Assembly: GCF_014197205.1 (NCBI RefSeq)
Contig: NZ_JACIFD010000003.1
Span: 1 to 64,000, forward strand
DNA from: Canibacter oris
GTDB lineage: Bacteria > Actinomycetota > Actinomycetes > Actinomycetales > Microbacteriaceae
DNA: 64,000 bases
Direction of reading: 5' to 3'
In this document: positions 47,796 to 56,250 of the stretch, piece after piece
Layout of the letters: each line of letters starts with the position of its first letter
Position numbering within the stretch: position 1 is the stretch's first letter
Position numbers and translations under genes: made by a program
Notes under the pieces: model-generated
Told to the model about the DNA's origin: nothing
Databases searched by the model: none
Seen by the model: the letters and a program-made list of their open reading frames with translations, nothing else

Positions 47796-49202
47796 ATGTC
47801 TCACAGATTCCTCGGCACAGCAGCTCCGGCAGCTGCAACCGCCACTGGTATCGCAGGCAACACGTCTGCAGCGACCGCTGCTACCGGGAGCACAACAGCC
47901 ACCGCGACCCGGCTGCGGGAGATTGCGATGCTCGCGTGTGCGGTGGCGCTGCTGTCACTGCCGAGTGTACTAGCGTTTGTGGAGGCGGATCCACAGCGCC
48001 TGAGAATCCTGACCTTTTCACTGTTAAGCGCGCTGCAACTCCTGTTGGGCAGCTATTGGCTGACGCGCAACGGAGTTTCGCTGCTGCGCCCCGCGACCCG
48101 CACCAACTGGCGGGTTGTGGTGTACCTCGTAATCTTCAGTTCGCTATGGGCCATGGTGATTGCCGACAGCCCCTACGCCAGCTATCTACTGTTTCTGCTG
48201 GTGCTGAAAAGCTACTGGCTGTTGCCGCCCGTGCCGGGTTTCATCGCGGCCGCGGTGCTGACCGTCGGCACCATTGGCGGGGAGCTGATGCACCACAGCT
48301 GGTCGCCGTTTACCCTGCTCGGGCCACTTATCGCCTTCGCGGTTATCACACTGCTGTCGGTTTTGCTGCGCAGCCTGCTGACCGCGGGTGACGCTAAATC
48401 TCGGGCGCTGGCGGAGCTCACCGCGGCCCGCCAGCAGCTCGCCGATTCGGAGCATCGTGCCGGGGTTTTGGCCGAGCGCAGTCGCATCGCGGCGGAGCTG
48501 CACGACACCGTGGCGCAGTCGCTATCGAGTATTCAACTGTTTCTGCAGCTGGCGGCGAGCAATCCGCAGCACGCCGCCAAAAACATCGAGCTCGCCCGCG
48601 CCGCCGCCGCACACTCCCTCGCCGAAACCCGCAGCTTTATCTCCGAGCTGAAGGCTCCGGCTGATTTAAGCGGTAACTCTTTGCCCGCGGCATTGCAGCA
48701 GGTGGTGGATCGCGCCGCCCAGCACAGCGCCGCCCGCGCCGCGCAGGCCACCGCGACTGCGCTCAGCGCCGCGAGTGCGCCCGATGGCGCCCTGGCAGCG
48801 GCGACCGGTACCCTGACAGCGGCGACACCCACAGTTTTCACACTGCGCTGCGACCTCACCGGCCACTCCCTGCCCATGTCGTACGACACCACACTGCTAC
48901 GCATCTGCCAGGCGTCGCTCGAAAACGTGGTGCAGCACGCGGCGGCGCAGCACTGCGAGGTGCGGCTTACCGCGGGTGACGGCGAGGTGCACCTTGAGAT
49001 TGACGACGATGGCGTGGGCTTTGATTACGATCAGCAGCTGACCGCGGCGGTGCAGCCTGACGGCGGCTGGGGGTTGAAGCTTTTGGCTGACCGGGTGCAG
49101 TTGCTCGGCGGCAATCTGGCGGTGATTACGGAGCCGGGTGCCGGCTGCTTGATTTCGGTGACGCTGCCACTTGCGGCAGAGCAGACTGGAGGTTCACTGT
49201 GA
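47796..49202 (+). CDS. Sensor histidine kinase, NarL-type (HisKA_3)
   Basis: Kinase of 468 residues. An N-terminal Thr/Ala-rich cytosolic region precedes five or six hydrophobic segments (about 43-62, 72-88, 106-123, 128-142, 148-165, 172-195). The HisKA_3 helix carries the phospho-acceptor His236 in AAELHDTVAQSL, and the ATPase ends with GVGFD and GWGLKLLADR. A low-complexity Ala stretch interrupts the dimerisation domain. It is coupled to its response regulator by GTGA overlap and lies opposite the ABC exporter genes, which are its likely targets. Confidence 0.92.
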   Translation: MSHRFLGTAAPAAATATGIAGNTSAATAATGSTTATATRLREIAMLACAVALLSLPSVLAFVEADPQRLRILTFSLLSALQLLLGSYWLTRNGVSLLRPATRTNWRVVVYLVIFSSLWAMVIADSPYASYLLFLLVLKSYWLLPPVPGFIAAAVLTVGTIGGELMHHSWSPFTLLGPLIAFAVITLLSVLLRSLLTAGDAKSRALAELTAARQQLADSEHRAGVLAERSRIAAELHDTVAQSLSSIQLFLQLAASNPQHAAKNIELARAAAAHSLAETRSFISELKAPADLSGNSLPAALQQVVDRAAQHSAARAAQATATALSAASAPDGALAAATGTLTAATPTVFTLRCDLTGHSLPMSYDTTLLRICQASLENVVQHAAAQHCEVRLTAGDGEVHLEIDDDGVGFDYDQQLTAAVQPDGGWGLKLLADRVQLLGGNLAVITEPGAGCLISVTLPLAAEQTGGSL

Positions 49203-49819
49203 TTCGCATGATTATTGTTGACGACCATCCGATTGTGCGCAGCGGCCTGCAGGCGGTGTTCGCGCAGGATCCGGGTTTCGAGGTTGTGGGCGAGGCGGAT
49301 CGCGCCGCCGCCGCACTCCCGCTCGTGGCGGAGCTGCAGCCGGATCTCGTGACGATGGATCTGCGCTTCCCGGAGGGGTTAAGCGGGGTTGAGGCGATCT
49401 GCCAGCTACACAGCCTGCCGCAGCCACCGGCGATTTTGGTGCTCACCAACTACGCCGACGACACAGATATTGTGGAGGCGATTGCCGCGGGCGCGCAGGG
49501 GTATCTGCTGAAAGACGCGGCGCCTGCGGAGTTATTGCGCGCGGCCCGGGCAGCGGCGAGCGGGAGCTCGGTGATTGCGCCGCTGGTGGCGGAGAAGCTG
49601 GTGAATCGGATGCGTGATCCGCAACCGGAGCTAACGCAGCGGGAGCTGGAGGTTTTGCGGGCGCTGGCGAGTGGGGCGAGCAATAAGGAGATTAGCGCGC
49701 AGTTGTTTATCGGGGCGACCACGGTAAAAACGCATTTGGCGCGGATCTACGCGAAGCTCGGAGTGACGAGCCGCACCGCGGCGCTGGTGAAGGCGCGTGA
49801 CTTGGGTTTAATTACCTGA
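49199..49819 (+). CDS. LuxR-family response regulator
   Basis: Two-domain regulator of 206 residues. The receiver (IIVDDHPIVRSGL, phospho-acceptor D54 in VTMDLRFPEG) is followed by a LuxR/GerE helix-turn-helix (LTQRELEVLRALASG, NKEISAQLFIGATTVKTHL). The GTG start overlaps the kinase stop as GTGA. It likely controls the divergent ABC exporter; no target sequence can be named. Confidence 0.93.
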   Translation: MIRMIIVDDHPIVRSGLQAVFAQDPGFEVVGEADRAAAALPLVAELQPDLVTMDLRFPEGLSGVEAICQLHSLPQPPAILVLTNYADDTDIVEAIAAGAQGYLLKDAAPAELLRAARAAASGSSVIAPLVAEKLVNRMRDPQPELTQRELEVLRALASGASNKEISAQLFIGATTVKTHLARIYAKLGVTSRTAALVKARDLGLIT

Positions 49820-49878
49820 TACACTGGTTAAGTTACTGGTCACAGTTGCGCTGCGGCGCGAAGCGGTGACGGTAGCCC

Positions 49879-49952
49879 GCCGATGTAGTTTAGTGGTAGA
49901 ACATCAGCTTCCCAAGCTGAGAGTGCGAGTTCGATTCTCGTCATCGGCTCCA
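49879..49952 (+). tRNA. tRNA-Gly (anticodon CCC)
   Basis: The acceptor stem GCCGATG/CATCGGC is complete. The D arm contains AGTGGTA, the anticodon stem-loop is TCAGC-TTCCCAA-GCTGA with anticodon CCC, the T loop is TTCGATT, and CCA is encoded. All arms fold normally. It lies downstream of the response regulator; a repeat-bounded insertion begins 21 bases beyond its CCA. Confidence 0.93.
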
Positions 49953-49973
49953 TTTACTGGTTGTGATAAGGTG

Positions 49974-50053
49974 AACTCCCCCCATATAGTCACTACCTAC
50001 TCACTACTAGTAGTCACTACCTGGAGGAGTTCAGTTGCAGACCTTGATTTTCC
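49974..50053. repeat. ~80-bp direct repeat, copy A
   Basis: Starts AACTCCCCCC and ends GATTTTCC. It differs from copy B (51653-51731) by one extra C in the C run and two substitutions near the right side. Inside are TCACTACC copies, the palindrome ACTACTAGTAGT, and terminal AACTCC/GGAGTT inverted ends, so single strands could fold into a hairpin of ~60 bases. It lies 21 bases after the tRNA-Gly CCA. Confidence 0.9.
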
Positions 50054-50144
50054 TGGGTTTTGCATCTTTTACGAAGTGTTCAGTACGGCACAGCAAAACA
50101 GGTCGGCGCCAAAGCGCCTTTAGCGGCACCGCAAACACCGTAGC

Positions 50145-51581
50145 CTAGTTAGTTTTCATGCGATACCGCTGTTTTGGGCTGCGGCTGGGTTCGGTTTTTT
50201 CAATCACCTTTGCCGCCACTAACTCACTGAGTGCTTTTTGGAGGCCGCCGCGGCTATATTGTCCACCTGCCAGCAGTTCACCAACACTGACACTTGCACG
50301 CTCTTCCAGCTGTCGCAAAATATAGTCTTTTGCGGTTGCCCGCCGCTCGGTTAGCGCCACCCGCCGTTTATAGAAAGTGATTCTGAAAAAGCTAATATTG
50401 CTTTCAATTTTCGCGGGCGGCATGAGTGAATCCTGCAATGCTCTGTTAATCACCGCTATGCCGGAGCCGCGGTTCTCCGCAACTAAGCGATTGTCAGCGT
50501 CTTTAATATTTTCAAGCAGGTAGGAAAGCGTTTGATTTCTGGTTGAGCTAACCGATTCGTTGCCTAACCGATCAACCGTAACTGCGCCGTAAAGGCCGCC
50601 CGGGTTTTGAATTTCCAGGCGATCTACAAACATATCCACCTGCACCTGCGACCCTCGCGCCTGTGGTGAATAGTCACGGTGCATCAGGGCGTTTACTATC
50701 GCTTCACGCACTGCTTCCATCGGATAGTCAGGAATATTTTTACGCTGTGCATTCTCCATATACGCCGCAACTCGCATATTTTGCTTCACCAGCGCCAGTG
50801 TCTGCTCCACCAGTTCAGGAATTGACCCGGCGAGGGTTTTGCTGTCTAAAAGCCTCTCCCCGGCAAGCACTTCACCGCGATCTGTGCCCGGGTAAAGCGC
50901 AAAGGTCACGGTTAAGCGCCGGAAAAATTCTTGCGGATACTCTCCCATCGCGAGCAGCGCTGCAAGTGTTGGTGCCCCCTCCCGCAAAACTCCCAACCGC
51001 TGCAGCGCAACCGTGTCACCGTTTTTAAAAGTGTTTGGGCGATCACGACGCTCCCGCCGCATAAACATTGTTAAAACCGCCGCATCGAGTTTTTCAATGT
51101 CGGCCGCTAAAACAGGCTCTTCATCCCATTTCGGCTGTGTCTTTTCCTCTTTTAAGCGGTTTACTTCATACTCTGTTAGGCGCTGATCGCCATCATTGCT
51201 GCGCCTATAACTGCCAGCATACATCCCCCTGTCTCTCACATAGCAAGGCTTATCGTACTGCGGCATTTCAGGGATTTCTGCCACCACTATTGTGGCATCG
51301 TCTAACACCGCCCTCTCAATCACCGCGTGCACTGGTGGATGCAACTTCTGAGCCATTGTTTGCAGCTGATTTTCTGCCTTTGCAGCCTCGAACCCAGCTA
51401 CCGGTTGAAACCCGTCATGTTCGCTCAGTCCCACTATTATCAACCCACCAGTGGTATTTGAGAAAGCGCTCAGGGTCTCTAGAATACTCTTACCAACCCC
51501 GCTTTTAACCTCGATTTTTGAGGTATCTTTACCAATCAACCGCAGGTGTGCAACCAGTTCTTGGATTTCCTGTGCCCGCAT
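50145..51581 (-). CDS. AlbA_2 / divergent ATPase-domain protein (Schlafen-like)
   Basis: Protein of 478 residues. An N-terminal AlbA_2 domain (KIEVKSGVGKSILETLSAF, then GGLIIVGLSE) is followed by a GHKL-like ATPase core (REAIVNALMHRDYS, NPGGLYG, NRGSGIAVI). A C-terminal winged helix (SVGELLAGG, RGGLQKALSEL) is present. Such proteins are annotated as ATP-binding or RecG-like regulators and recur in accessory and defence-type regions; activity is not established. The ATG at 51581 is preceded by AAAGGAG at good spacing. Direct repeats lie on both sides, so it behaves as cargo of a small insertion. Confidence 0.83.
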   Translation of the reverse strand: MRAQEIQELVAHLRLIGKDTSKIEVKSGVGKSILETLSAFSNTTGGLIIVGLSEHDGFQPVAGFEAAKAENQLQTMAQKLHPPVHAVIERAVLDDATIVVAEIPEMPQYDKPCYVRDRGMYAGSYRRSNDGDQRLTEYEVNRLKEEKTQPKWDEEPVLAADIEKLDAAVLTMFMRRERRDRPNTFKNGDTVALQRLGVLREGAPTLAALLAMGEYPQEFFRRLTVTFALYPGTDRGEVLAGERLLDSKTLAGSIPELVEQTLALVKQNMRVAAYMENAQRKNIPDYPMEAVREAIVNALMHRDYSPQARGSQVQVDMFVDRLEIQNPGGLYGAVTVDRLGNESVSSTRNQTLSYLLENIKDADNRLVAENRGSGIAVINRALQDSLMPPAKIESNISFFRITFYKRRVALTERRATAKDYILRQLEERASVSVGELLAGGQYSRGGLQKALSELVAAKVIEKTEPSRSPKQRYRMKTN

Positions 51582-51652
51582 CGCACTCTCCTTTACGCCC
51601 TCACCAATCACTCAAGGTGACTAACACGATGCCGTATACACAACTATACCGC

Positions 51653-51731
51653 AACTCCCCCATATAGTCACTACCTACTCACTACTAGTAGTCACTACCT
51701 GGAGGAGTTCGGCTGCAGACCTTGATTTTCC
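51653..51731. repeat. ~80-bp direct repeat, copy B
   Basis: Second copy of the element at 49974, same orientation, 1.68 kb away, one C shorter. Together the copies bracket the AlbA_2 gene. Recombination between them would delete that gene and leave one copy between tRNA-Gly and the Lrp-type gene. Confidence 0.9.
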
Positions 51732-51742
51732 GCTGTTTTGGC

Positions 51743-52234
51743 TTAGTCGTGCTGATCCGCAACTCCCCAGCCGTAGGAGAGCTTGTATGCTTTGAGCACG
51801 AAGAAGGTTTCGGTGCCGACAACTCCCGGCACTTTTTGCAGCCGGTTAAACAGGAAGTCGGTGAAGTGCTCGATGTCGCGGCACACCACCTCAACCATCG
51901 CGTCGAAGGTGCCGCTGGCGAGCACCACGTAGCTGGTTTCCGCAAACTTGCTGATTTCTTCGCAGATTTCGGGGGCTTTGCCAGCTTCGCACTTAATGCC
52001 GAGCATGGCGAGCCGCTCAAACCCGATGTTGAGCGGGTTGGCGATGCCCACAATCTGAAACTGCCCGGTGTCTTGCATCCGCTGCAGCCGGTACCGCACC
52101 GACGATGCCGGCACCCCCAGCTCTTCCGCGAGCACGCTAAACGGCTTACGGCCGTCTTTTTGCAGCGCCGCAATGATTTTACGGTCGATTTCGTCTAACG
52201 CGAGCGGCTCGGTTTTATAGTTCTGGGTGTTCAT
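51743..52234 (-). CDS. Lrp/AsnC family transcriptional regulator
   Basis: Regulator of 163 residues. An N-terminal winged helix (LDEIDRKIIAALQKDGR, SVLAEELGVPASSVRYRL) is followed by the RAM/AsnC ligand-binding domain (YVVLASGTFDAMVEV, GTETFFVLKAYKLSYGW). It probably senses an amino acid or related effector. Its place downstream of the aldehyde dehydrogenase and transporter genes on the same strand suggests it regulates them. Confidence 0.9.
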   Translation of the reverse strand: MNTQNYKTEPLALDEIDRKIIAALQKDGRKPFSVLAEELGVPASSVRYRLQRMQDTGQFQIVGIANPLNIGFERLAMLGIKCEAGKAPEICEEISKFAETSYVVLASGTFDAMVEVVCRDIEHFTDFLFNRLQKVPGVVGTETFFVLKAYKLSYGWGVADQHD

Positions 52235-52307
52235 CGTTTTACGCTTCGGGGTTGTAAATCAGGGTAATTATTGTGTGGATCAGCCGACCCGGTTTGGGTT
52301 CGTACAT

Positions 52308-52350
52308 AAAAAGCGTAGCAGGGGGATGACCCCTCCCTGCCACACTTTTT
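52308..52350. terminator. Bidirectional terminator-like hairpin
   Basis: AAAAAG-N4-GCAGGG faces CCCTGC-N4-CTTTTT, giving a GC stem with A and T tracts on both flanks. It lies between the aldehyde dehydrogenase stop and the Lrp-type start, so it can end the dehydrogenase message. Confidence 0.65.
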
Positions 52351-52430
52351 ATGCTGAGCCGCTGCGGCGCTACTGCGTTGCCCCACTCAAACACTGTAGC
52401 CTTGTGCCGCAGCGGCGGCCTCGTTAGCTG

Positions 52431-53891
52431 CTAGTCTCCAATATGGATGATGGAGGTGCGCAGGTCTGTCATATCTCGCAGCGTGTGAATGCCGCCGATG
52501 CGCCCCCAGCCGGTGCCTTTACCACCGGCACCGCCGAACGGCATGTTGATATCCCACCAGCCGTTGGATTCATTTAGCAGCACCTGTCCGGTTTCCAGCT
52601 CCTGCAGGAAGCGGAAGCCGCGGTTGATGTCGTTGGTGAACACCGCCGATTGCAGACCGAGCGCGTCGGCGTTGGCGATCCGCAATGCGTCATCGTCGTT
52701 TTCTGCGACGATAATCGGCAGCACTGGCCCGAATGATTCTTCCCGTGACAGCAGGGAGTCTTCGGCGACATTGTTGACGATTGTGAACTCGTAGAAGAGG
52801 TTGGTTGCGAAACCGTCGGCGCGGCCCCCGCCCATCACAATGTCAAAGCCGCGGTCGCGCGCCTCGGCGAGGTGCCGATCCATCTTCGCCGCAACCGCTT
52901 CGTTGTTGAGACAACCAAGGTTCACTCCCTCACCGAAGGGGTCACCGAGTTTGACGGTGTCTGTGGCGTATGCGATTGCCGCCTCCAAGAAGGCATCTTG
53001 GGCGTCTTTGTGCACGATGACTCGCTCGGTGGCGCAGCACACCTGGCCGCCGCAGTAGAAAGCGGAGTCTACCGCGGCTTTGGCGGCGCGCTGCATGTTG
53101 GCGTCTTCGAGCACCACGACCGGGCCGTTGCCGGAGCACTCCATCACGGAACGTTTCAACCCCGCGAGCGCCTGGATTTTCGCGCCGGTTGCGGAGGATC
53201 CGATAAACCCGATCGCGTCAATGCCGGGGTGTGCAACGAGCTTCGCACCGAAATCGCCCTCGCCCGGCAGAATGTTTACGAGCCCTGCCGGCACACCCGC
53301 TTCCACGAGCAGCTCCATGGCTTTAAGCACGGTGAGGGAGGTGTGCGTCGGCGGTTTCACGACGAGGGCGTTGCCGGTTGCGAGTCCCGGCGCGGCAAAC
53401 TCGGCGAACATCAGGAACGGGAAGTTCCACGGCGTAATAATCGCCCAGGTGCCGACCGCCTGATGCCAGGTGTACATTACTTTTTGTGGATCAGTCGACG
53501 GGATGGTTTCCCCAAACAGCCTGAGCGCGTCTTCCGCGTGCAGGTGAAACAGCTCTGCCGCTTCGCTAATGTCGGCGATTGATTCGGCGAGGGGTTTGCC
53601 CTGTTCGAGGGTTTGCAGCGCCGCCAGCTCAGCGACGTGCTCTGCGATTTTATCGCCGACGCGGTGACAGATTTTGGCGCGGTCTGCGACGCTGAGTTTG
53701 CGCCATTCCCGTTGCGCGGCGCGGGCTGCGGTGATGGCAGCGTCAAGATCCGCCGCGGTTGGCACCGGCAGCGCCGCGATTTGTTCGCCGGTTGCGGGGC
53801 TGATGACATCGTAACGGTCTGTTGTTTTACCGAGGGTGTATTCCCCGTTAATAAACAGTTTTTCTACCGGGGTAGGAATTGTGGTGTGCAT
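52431..53891 (-). CDS. NAD(P)-dependent aldehyde dehydrogenase
   Basis: ALDH-superfamily enzyme of 486 residues. The catalytic Cys is in CGGQVCCATERVIVH, the general-base Glu in VMECSGNGP, and the cofactor-binding segment PWNFPFLMFAEFAAP is intact. It oxidises an aldehyde to the acid. Its neighbour is an MFS transporter 18 bases upstream, so the pair is an operon for uptake or export plus oxidation. Succinate-semialdehyde, aminoaldehyde or vanillin-type substrates are possible; none is indicated. Confidence 0.92.
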   Translation of the reverse strand: MHTTIPTPVEKLFINGEYTLGKTTDRYDVISPATGEQIAALPVPTAADLDAAITAARAAQREWRKLSVADRAKICHRVGDKIAEHVAELAALQTLEQGKPLAESIADISEAAELFHLHAEDALRLFGETIPSTDPQKVMYTWHQAVGTWAIITPWNFPFLMFAEFAAPGLATGNALVVKPPTHTSLTVLKAMELLVEAGVPAGLVNILPGEGDFGAKLVAHPGIDAIGFIGSSATGAKIQALAGLKRSVMECSGNGPVVVLEDANMQRAAKAAVDSAFYCGGQVCCATERVIVHKDAQDAFLEAAIAYATDTVKLGDPFGEGVNLGCLNNEAVAAKMDRHLAEARDRGFDIVMGGGRADGFATNLFYEFTIVNNVAEDSLLSREESFGPVLPIIVAENDDDALRIANADALGLQSAVFTNDINRGFRFLQELETGQVLLNESNGWWDINMPFGGAGGKGTGWGRIGGIHTLRDMTDLRTSIIHIGD

Positions 53892-53909
53892 TGTTATCTC
53901 CTTCGATGT

Positions 53910-55121
53910 TTAGCTTGCCTGCGATTGCGGCAACCTGGTGTTTTTAGCGAAGATAGCGGCGATGAAGTTCAGCACGAACGTTGCCGCGACTATGGCGAAG
54001 AAACCAATGGTGAATTCTCCGGTGGTTTCTTTGATGAGGCCCATTACGTATGGGTACACGACACCGCCCACGACGAAGCCGATACCGAGGATCACCCCGG
54101 TCGCTCCGCCGGCTTGCCCCTGCGGCACTGATTCAGCTGCGAGAGCCAGCGCGAGCGGCATTCCGGTGTAGACGGCGAGGCCGACGAGCGGCAAAGCGAT
54201 TACTGCGAGACTGTAGTTTTCTGCCTGCACCGCGAGGGTGAGCAGCAGCATAAACAGCGTCATGCCAGCTCCGGCGGCGACGATAAGCATTTTGCGGGCG
54301 CCGAGCCGGTCTGAGAACAGCCCGAAGCCGATTGCAGTAATCATGCCGATGAGCACGTAGAGGGAGGAGAAGAGGCCGGCGAGTTCGGCATCCCAGCCGG
54401 CATTTTCAGTGAGAATTGTCGGCATCCAGGTGGCGACCATCGCAAAGATGCCCCACTCCCCGATAAAGAACAAAGCCGCAACAATCACGTTGCGGCTCGA
54501 AAAGATTTGCGGCAGAGACAGCTGCTCTGTTGTAGCGCCCGCGTCATATTTGGGCGCGTCTTGCAGCAGCAGCGCGAAAATGAAGACCACCGCCATCAGG
54601 CCGGCGCCAGCGAGTGCGCCCTGTCGCCACCCGAGCGCCAGCAGCAGCAGCGCGAAGATATAGAACGCGAAAGCGGTGCCGACTCCGTCGCTGGTGAACA
54701 TGATGCCGAGAGCGACACCGTTTTTGCGCTCACGCTCGAACCAATTAACCGCCATCGTGTAGGGGCCAACAAACAGCAGCCCGACACCGATGCCGGTGAT
54801 GGCGCGCCCGGTGAGCAGCAGCGCGAAGTTGGGTGCCAGTGCGAACACTAACTGCCCGAGTGCCGCGGCTGCGACTCCCAGCAGGATGATTTTCTTGATG
54901 CCGATGCGGTCACCAATCATGCCTGCGAACGGGAGGATAACCCCGCCAAACAGCGCGGTTATGGAGTTGAGCAAGCCTGCTTGTGAGTCAGACAGGCCGA
55001 TTTCTTGTTGGATCTCCGTCAGGTGCAAGCCCCAGCTGATGTATGGCACGAAGCAGGTCACCAGAATGACGTAGGAAATCGCGAGCATTACCCATTTGGT
55101 TGCGGGTTTTACTGTTTTCAT
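53910..55121 (-). CDS. MFS transporter
   Basis: Twelve-helix major facilitator of 403 residues. The first loop has AGMIGDRIGIKK and the sixth-seventh loop FSDRLGARK, copies of the MFS loop motif. The start at 55121 has GAAGGA at 7 bases; a longer frame upstream lacks a ribosome site. It is cotranscribed with the aldehyde dehydrogenase. It resembles anion/carboxylate or sugar-acid transporters, but the substrate is open. Confidence 0.9.
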   Translation of the reverse strand: MKTVKPATKWVMLAISYVILVTCFVPYISWGLHLTEIQQEIGLSDSQAGLLNSITALFGGVILPFAGMIGDRIGIKKIILLGVAAAALGQLVFALAPNFALLLTGRAITGIGVGLLFVGPYTMAVNWFERERKNGVALGIMFTSDGVGTAFAFYIFALLLLALGWRQGALAGAGLMAVVFIFALLLQDAPKYDAGATTEQLSLPQIFSSRNVIVAALFFIGEWGIFAMVATWMPTILTENAGWDAELAGLFSSLYVLIGMITAIGFGLFSDRLGARKMLIVAAGAGMTLFMLLLTLAVQAENYSLAVIALPLVGLAVYTGMPLALALAAESVPQGQAGGATGVILGIGFVVGGVVYPYVMGLIKETTGEFTIGFFAIVAATFVLNFIAAIFAKNTRLPQSQAS

Positions 55122-55350
55122 CGTCGAATCCTTCGGTTGCACTAAGATGCTTAGCACCATCCAGCAATCTTTGCTGAATTACCTAAGAAGATACTCCTAT
55201 GGTTGCTTATATGTCAATCATTTTTATTAAATTTTGTGGATTTCTTAATTTTAGGCGGGCTGTGACAACAGTTTCGCAGCGCCGCCGAGCCCTTTACGCT
55301 ACCCAGACTCACGGGATAGAATCTGGGTAATAAGTTTTTTAGGAGTTCTT

Positions 55351-56055
55351 ATGTCTGTCAACGAAAACCACGCCCCTGACGCTGCTGAGGCGGCTAAACA
55401 GAAAGCGGCGGCAACAGCCCCGGAGGTCGCTACCTCTGCAGCAACCGCGGCACCGGAAACCGCAGCAGCAGCTTCCACCGGGACCACGGCAGCGGCTCAA
55501 CCTGCAACAACCGCGGCAGCCGCCGCTGCGCCAGCTGAGGAGCCAGTGACTCCTGCTGCTGCGCCAACCCCTCCTGCAGCACCTGCTGCGCCACAGTACG
55601 CGGCACCTCCGGCAGGGGCGAACTACCAACAGCCGCAGACAACACCGAGCGCACCGGGCTATCAGCAGGCCGCGCCACAGTATCAGCAGGCCGCGCCACA
55701 GTATCAGCAGGCCGCGCCACAGTATCAGCAGCCGGCACAGGGTTACGCGCAGCCTGGCCAGGGCTACGCGCAAGCTGCTCAGGGCTACGCGCAAACTGCC
55801 CCCGCTGCGAGCAACGCCAAGTCTAAGATTGTCGCCGGCATCCTGGGTATTTTGCTCGGCACCTTCGGTGTGCATAACTTCTATCTCGGCTTCACTGGCA
55901 AGGCAGTAGCTCAGTTGTTGATTACCGTGCTGAGCATCGGCATGCTGTCATTCGTGTCAGCAATCTGGGGCTTGATTGAGGGCATTCTCATCCTGGTCTC
56001 AAAGCCGGGTGACAACTGGCACCGCGACGCAGCAGGCATCGAACTGCAAGACTAG
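55351..56055 (+). CDS. TM2-domain protein with Gln/Ala/Tyr repeat stretch
   Basis: Protein of 234 residues. The first ~80 are Ala/Thr/Pro-rich, then repeats of QYQQAAP and GYAQ follow. The C-terminal ~75 residues are a TM2 domain (GILGILLGTFGVHNFYLGF, GLIEGILILVS). The DNA of the repeat region is itself a nearly perfect 21-bp tandem array. TM2 proteins are membrane-embedded and of unknown function. It is a single gene with a strong terminator. Confidence 0.88.
   Translation: MSVNENHAPDAAEAAKQKAAATAPEVATSAATAAPETAAAASTGTTAAAQPATTAAAAAAPAEEPVTPAAAPTPPAAPAAPQYAAPPAGANYQQPQTTPSAPGYQQAAPQYQQAAPQYQQAAPQYQQPAQGYAQPGQGYAQAAQGYAQTAPAASNAKSKIVAGILGILLGTFGVHNFYLGFTGKAVAQLLITVLSIGMLSFVSAIWGLIEGILILVSKPGDNWHRDAAGIELQD
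55660..55740 (+). repeat. 21-bp tandem repeat inside the TM2 gene
   Basis: Three perfect copies of a 21-bp unit (TATCAGCAGGCCGCGCCACA plus G) at 55660-55722, with a shortened fourth copy to 55740. A second set of 21-bp units (GGYTACGCGCA) follows to about 55800. Unit length is a multiple of three, so copy-number changes keep the reading frame. Confidence 0.9.
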
Positions 56056-56098
56056 CCTCAAGCTCCGCTGCGCAGCAGCGGCATCCACGGCCAACAAC

Positions 56099-56132
56099 TA
56101 GGGCGCCCCTTCCGTGCGAGGAGGGGTGCCCT
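56099..56132 (+). terminator. Terminator after the TM2 gene
   Basis: TAGGGCGCCCCTTCC pairs with GGAGGGGTGCCCTA around a short loop, followed by ATATTATT. It separates this gene from the RpiR regulator downstream. Confidence 0.75.
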
Positions 56133-56250
56133 AATATTATTAACTCACCAACCCTATCTTGGTGATATGGAGCTCAAATCAAGCATCAACCAGCACTGTA
56201 GTTTTCCCTAGTAGAACAGATTTTAATACTTAAACGGCATAATAGATAAG

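Noticed and set aside
49879-49952. tRNA-Gly as classical integrase attachment site
   Set aside because: The direct repeat starts 21 bases beyond the CCA end and does not copy the tRNA 3' end; no integrase gene lies in the window.
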